From positions 1 to 35,622 of the IMG/VR virus record IMGVR_UViG_3300049893_001646: DNA of 35,622 nt; one strand, written 5' to 3'. Shown here piece by piece: positions 33,096-35,622 of the stretch. The notes under the pieces were generated by a model. The model searched no databases. It was given only the letters and a program-made list of their open reading frames with translations, and was not told where the DNA came from. This DNA is from a virus. Both the position numbers and the translations under genes were made by a program. Position 1 is the first letter of the stretch. Each line of letters starts with the position of its first letter.

Positions 33096-33131
33096 GCGAT
33101 TTCTTTCGTATGCTGGTACGAAAGAAATCGC
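33096..33131. repeat. Perfect 15-bp inverted repeat
   Basis: Arms 33096-33110 and 33117-33131, loop TGCTGG. Each arm holds the TTTCTTTCGTA motif. It lies downstream of the broken XRE gene on the minus strand and could serve as its terminator (no T-run) or as a binding site. Confidence 0.8.
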
Positions 33132-33154
33132 CGTCACATCGGACGATCCCTGGC

Positions 33155-33389
33155 CTACTCGTACCGCGAATTCAATCCCGCGATCAGCGCCTCCGCCAGG
33201 CTCGCCTTCTCACTCAGCTTCAAGCGCCATCGCTAGGCCAATCAAGTGCCCACCGATCGGCTCACTCTTGCCATTTTCGTAGTCCGAAATCGCGCCTTGA
33301 GAAATCCCGCCCACATTTTGGCCCAACGTCGTTTGTGACTACTTCCGTCGTAGCCGCATCTCCCGAAGCATGGCTGATTGAAATTTCAT
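33155..33389 (-). pseudogene. XRE-family repressor broken by an amber codon
   Basis: From ATG 33389 on the minus strand the frame encodes a typical helix-turn-helix opening, LREMRLRRK, then an in-frame TAG (33341-33339, codon 17), then SQTTLGQNVGGISQGAISDY and ENGKSEPIGGHLIGLAMALE up to TGA at codon 60 (33212-33210). Without the TAG this would be an ordinary XRE/CI-type domain; Leu or Trp at this position would need one base change. A +1 frame from about 33225 reads KLSEKASLAEALIAGL up to TAG at 33155, so a frameshift may also have cut the tail. It is divergent to the Cro-like gene, as in a lysogeny switch. TAG ends several intact genes here, so genome-wide recoding is unlikely. Confidence 0.75.
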
Positions 33390-33445
33390 GCCGATCTTCC
33401 CCATTCGCCCCCAATCTACCACCGCAGCGGCGTCTTGTATCAACG

Positions 33446-33463
33446 TCCCGATGAAATACGGGA
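33446..33463. promoter_or_regulatory. Operator-like palindrome
   Basis: TCCCG and CGGGA arms separated by eight bases lie just upstream of the -35 of the rightward promoter, in the divergent region between two XRE genes. A second short palindrome TGATATCA (33490-33497) covers the -10. Both fit repressor binding sites, without proof. Confidence 0.4.
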
Positions 33464-33469
33464 AGCGCG

Positions 33470-33498
33470 TTGACAGACCATCGGAATGGTGATATCAT
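33470..33498 (+). promoter_or_regulatory. Near-consensus sigma-70 promoter for the early operon
   Basis: TTGACA at 33470-33475 and TATCAT at 33493-33498 are separated by exactly 17 bases; transcription would start around 33505, about 22 bases before the Cro-like start. This is the best promoter in the window and should drive the rightward early operon. Confidence 0.8.
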
Positions 33499-33526
33499 TT
33501 TCTCGATAGCACATACGGAGGTTTCG

Positions 33527-33739
33527 ATGAAGGAGTTACTCGCCGAGATCAAAGGTGGTCTGAGCCAAACGGCCTTTGCGCATCAAATCGGGGTCGCTCA
33601 GTCGACGGTTGCCGGGTGGTTGGCGGGCGAGTCCTTGCCGAACGCTCAAGCATTCGTCGCACTGGTCGAAAAGTACCCGCGTTACCGCGCTCGGCTCTTT
33701 GCCGCGATGGCAGAGGGCAAAGAAAAAGTCACCGCCTAA
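33527..33739 (+). CDS. Cro-like XRE-family regulator
   Basis: 70 residues. ATG 33527 is chosen because GGAGG lies five bases upstream and the promoter's likely start leaves no room for an earlier start (a 19-codon longer frame begins inside the -35). Helix-turn-helix at about 12-45 (LSQTAFAHQIGVAQSTVAGWLAGESLPNAQ), then a helical end. As the first gene of the rightward operon, opposite a repressor-like gene, it occupies the place of cro. Binding sites are probably the palindromes at 33446-33497. Confidence 0.85.
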   Translation: MKELLAEIKGGLSQTAFAHQIGVAQSTVAGWLAGESLPNAQAFVALVEKYPRYRARLFAAMAEGKEKVTA

Positions 33740-33761
33740 CCCACACCCAAGGAGACCCGCC

Positions 33762-33974
33762 ATGACCACCGCAACCGCAACCGACACCAACCATCGCCGC
33801 CAACGGCGCATTTTACGATTGCTCATCGAGCCGACCCAATTCGACCTAATGACCGGCGCCGAACTCGCCGACTGGGACCGCAAAGCCGATGAAGGTTGGA
33901 ACACGCTGGTTGACTGGCTGCGCGAGAGTGACAGCGCGACCACGCAATACACCGGCCAGGAGGCGACGCAGTGA
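33762..33974 (+). CDS. Small hypothetical early protein
   Basis: 70 residues, ATG 33762 with AAGGAG seven bases upstream. Basic N-terminus, then an acidic helical body with several Trp (DWDRKADEGWNTLVDWLRE). No known motif. Overlaps the next gene (GTGA). Confidence 0.7.
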   Translation: MTTATATDTNHRRQRRILRLLIEPTQFDLMTGAELADWDRKADEGWNTLVDWLRESDSATTQYTGQEATQ

Positions 33975-34339
33975 CCACCCTAACCCTCACCCGGCGCGCC
34001 GCCCGCGCCCACACTCCCGCCAGCGCCTCCGACCAACTCGCCACGGTCGATGAACTCCCGATTGGGCCGCTCGGCAAGCTCCGCACGGCGGCGCGCCTCT
34101 ACCACGAACAATGGCGCGCCGAGGCTCAGATCGCCGGCGGCGACTGCTACGCGCTCGAATGCCTCAAGGCTCTCGCCACCCGAACCACGATCAACGCGAT
34201 TGTCGACAACGCTGCCAAGTTGAGCGCCAACGGCCCCGCTGCCGTCACGTTGTACGTGATCGAGGCGCTGCGCGGCGCCGGACTGCCCGAATGGGCCGAC
34301 GCCTACGCCAGCGGTAAATACGGCCACCTGGCCATCTAA
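33971..34339 (+). CDS. Hypothetical early protein
   Basis: 122 residues from GTG 33971, with AGGAGG seven bases upstream and overlapping the previous stop. Mostly helical, Ala-rich (LRTAARLYHEQWRAEAQ; ECLKALATRTTINAIVDNAAKL). No motif or membrane segment is seen. Function unknown; early operon context only. Confidence 0.7.
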   Translation: MTTLTLTRRAARAHTPASASDQLATVDELPIGPLGKLRTAARLYHEQWRAEAQIAGGDCYALECLKALATRTTINAIVDNAAKLSANGPAAVTLYVIEALRGAGLPEWADAYASGKYGHLAI

Positions 34340-34375
34340 CCCGCGCTCAAGACAGGTTGGAGGGGAATACAACCA

Positions 34376-35014
34376 ATGATTGATCTCACCACGATCACAC
34401 TGCGCCACGGTAAACACCCCAGCCGCGACGACGGCACGTGCATCATGGAGGCCGCCGCCTGGCTCGCGGGTGAGCCCCACTCAGACCACCCCGTTTGCGT
34501 GTGTCCCGTGATTGCGACCTTCGCCCGAAGGGTCAACGACTGTATGCCTGATGACGCTACCCGTACCCGGCTACTGGCGCCGTTGCTGCCCCGTCTCATT
34601 GGCACGGCGGGCGACCCAGCGGCCAGCCAGCGCCGCGCCTACATCGCCGCCGATCTGGCCGTACGGGTGTTCGCGCCGGACGCGCTGGACGCGGCGGGGT
34701 TGACCGATCACGGCGCCAGGCTGAGGGCGCTGCCGCCGATCGTTGATCAGGCGACCGCCACCAGGGCCACCTACGCCGCCGACGCCGCCGCCGTCGCAGC
34801 CGCCAAGTCCGCCGCCGCCGCCGACGCCACCTACGCCGCCTACGCCGCCTGGGCCGCCGCCAACGCCGCCGCCAATGTCGCCAACGCCGCCGCCGCCGTC
34901 TGGGCCGCCGCCGCCGCCGCCGTCTGGGCCGCCGCCGACCTGGTGGGCTACTGGGAGCGGGTGCCAGACTGGTTTGACCGACTGATCCGTGCGGACACTG
35001 GTAGAGCGCCGTGA
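34376..35014 (+). CDS. Alanine-rich phage protein of the MEA-AGEPHSDHP family
   Basis: 212 residues, ATG 34376 with GGAGG twelve bases upstream. The N-terminal half is conserved in many phages and bacteria: HPSRDDGTCIMEAAAWLAGE, PHSDHPVCVCPV, FARRVNDCMPDD. The second half (about 122-190) is Ala-rich with regular Tyr/Trp (AAYAAWAAANAAANVANAA), a helical repeat seen in other members of this group. Function unknown. The GCC-run in the DNA makes this region prone to length change. Confidence 0.75.
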   Translation: MIDLTTITLRHGKHPSRDDGTCIMEAAAWLAGEPHSDHPVCVCPVIATFARRVNDCMPDDATRTRLLAPLLPRLIGTAGDPAASQRRAYIAADLAVRVFAPDALDAAGLTDHGARLRALPPIVDQATATRATYAADAAAVAAAKSAAAADATYAAYAAWAAANAAANVANAAAAVWAAAAAAVWAAADLVGYWERVPDWFDRLIRADTGRAP

Positions 35015-35148
35015 TGGCCTCGCTCAGACAGGCCGCCCATGAGGTACGACTGCTGCGCCGCTACGCCGTCGCCGAACGCGAGCAAATCCGCCGCGGCGTC
35101 GTCGGTCCCGAACCGACAATCGCCGATCTCATGGAGGTCGCGCTGTGA
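35014..35148 (+). CDS. Small hypothetical protein (44 aa)
   Basis: Starts at ATG 35014 (or GTG 35011), overlapping the previous stop, and ends in a GTGA overlap with the next gene. Arg-rich amphipathic helix (LRQAAHEVRLLRRYAVAERE) with an acidic end. No family is recognised. Coupling on both sides supports it. Confidence 0.6.
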   Translation: MASLRQAAHEVRLLRRYAVAEREQIRRGVVGPEPTIADLMEVAL

Positions 35149-35459
35149 ACCCGATCAACGCCGGCATCGTCCCGCTCGGCGTCCGCCTCAGCGGTGACGC
35201 CTACGCCAAACTCGGCAGCCCTCGCGCCGTCCGCCTCGACTACGACTCCTACCTCGGCGTCGTCACTGTCGCGCCTGGCGCGCCAGCCAACGGCGATTTT
35301 GGTGTCGTCAACGACCAATGGCGCACGTCCGACAAGATCGTCCGCGCCGCCGACTGGTGCCAACGCTGGGGGTTGTCGCCTCGGACGCACCAGACCTACT
35401 ACCACGCGCGCTACAGCCAGGCAGCCAACGCCATCACCTTCACGGCGGCGCCGCGATGA
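35145..35459 (+). CDS. Hypothetical early protein
   Basis: 104 residues from GTG 35145, with GGAGG seven bases upstream, overlapping the previous stop. Beta-type N-terminal half (GIVPLGVRLSGDAYAKLG; YLGVVTVAPG), then a mixed half with Trp (DWCQRWGLSPRTHQTYYHAR). No motif is recognised. ATGA overlap with the next gene. Confidence 0.65.
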   Translation: MNPINAGIVPLGVRLSGDAYAKLGSPRAVRLDYDSYLGVVTVAPGAPANGDFGVVNDQWRTSDKIVRAADWCQRWGLSPRTHQTYYHARYSQAANAITFTAAPR

Positions 35460-35622
35460 CCGTCACGATCAACTATCCCGCCGCGGTCCTCGAACTGATT
35501 GGCCGCCGGCACGAGTGGCGACAGTGGCAGGAACGGCGCGCCGGCGTTAAGTATTGGGTCGCGGCGATGCCCGACCTCACGGTACCCGGCGCGACCGTCG
35601 AGGTCGCCGAACACTGGTGCGA
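35456..35622 (+). CDS. Hypothetical protein, truncated by the window end
   Basis: ATG 35456 overlaps the previous stop (ATGA). 55 complete codons are seen, with many Trp and Arg (RHEWRQWQERRAG). The frame is open to the edge. If the window is circular it continues in phase at position 1 and ends at 103. No function is recognised. Confidence 0.6.
   Translation, partial: MTVTINYPAAVLELIGRRHEWRQWQERRAGVKYWVAAMPDLTVPGATVEVAEHWC

Larger units (their letters stand above)
32525..33154. promoter_or_regulatory. AT-rich control region with palindromes, no supported gene
   Basis: About 630 bases between the terminase operon and the regulator pair. The half from 32690 on is much AT-richer than the rest of the window and holds no credible gene. 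It contains the perfect 28-bp inverted repeat (32758-32785/32847-32874), a 15-bp one (33096-33110/33117-33131), TTTTGAC/GTCAAAA (32705-32711/32729-32735) and eight copies of TTTMTTTCGTA-like motifs. Function could be operator array, replication origin or late-gene control; none is proven. Confidence 0.6.

Noticed and set aside
33262-33552. 96-residue minus-strand frame across the switch region
   Set aside because: It runs through the rightward promoter and the start of the Cro-like gene; the XRE pattern lies in another frame.
34800-34940. GCC-rich tandem sequence as possible DNA satellite or CRISPR
   Set aside because: It is explained by alanine codons of the Ala-rich protein; units are irregular and there are no spacer-repeat units.

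Overview
The window reads as a tailed bacteriophage genome of siphovirus type: GC-rich, densely packed, with genes joined by ATGA/GTGA overlaps and AGGAGG-like ribosome binding sites. The head genes belong to the Mu-like set (gp29/DUF935 portal, MuF-type minor head protein, gpI-type protease/scaffold, DUF2190-type decoration protein, Mu gp34-like capsid protein). The tail genes are of the lambda/TP901 type (gp10-like neck protein, tail tube, gpG/gpGT-type chaperone with -1 frameshift, tape measure protein). I cannot name the host. GC content and SD usage fit a GC-rich bacterium, and an alanine-rich protein family often met in actinophages is present. No tRNA, integrase, DNA polymerase, helicase or endolysin was recognised.

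Layout. Positions 1-4453 (+): end of an early/metabolic operon with ThyX, small zinc-ribbon proteins, a D12 adenine methyltransferase, a RusA-type resolvase, a decayed cytosine methyltransferase and hypotheticals, closed by a perfect 20-bp stem hairpin. Positions 4619-5300 (-): two small zinc-binding proteins with their own promoter. Positions 5412-32524 (-): one very long late unit, read right to left: small and large terminase, portal, minor head protein, Com-like zinc ribbon, hairpin cluster plus intrinsic terminator, protease/scaffold, decoration protein, major capsid, an unusual block of fibre-like and repeat proteins (18209-25052), neck proteins, tail tube, frameshifted chaperone, tape measure, distal tail proteins, and four small proteins in the lysis position, ending at an intrinsic terminator. 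Positions 32525-33526: AT-rich control region full of inverted repeats, with a divergent regulator pair: a nonsense-interrupted XRE repressor gene (-) and an intact Cro-like XRE gene (+) with a near-consensus sigma-70 promoter. Positions 33527-35622 (+): start of the early operon, running off the right edge.

The last, truncated gene at the right edge stays in frame with an open frame entering at the left edge and would end at position 103, just inside thyX. With the strand layout (one divergent point near 33.4 kb, one convergent point near 4.5 kb) this suggests the window is a complete circular or circularly permuted phage genome opened inside a small gene; this is inference.

Most noteworthy: a structural protein made of about fourteen 20-residue repeats with a histidine every 20 residues; a fibre cassette placed between capsid and neck genes; a nested hairpin plus terminator element inside the late operon just after a Com-like gene; an iterated TTTMTTTCGTA motif and long palindromes in the control region; a dual slippery site AAACCCAAAT; and a ThyX with an 18-residue insertion in its signature loop.
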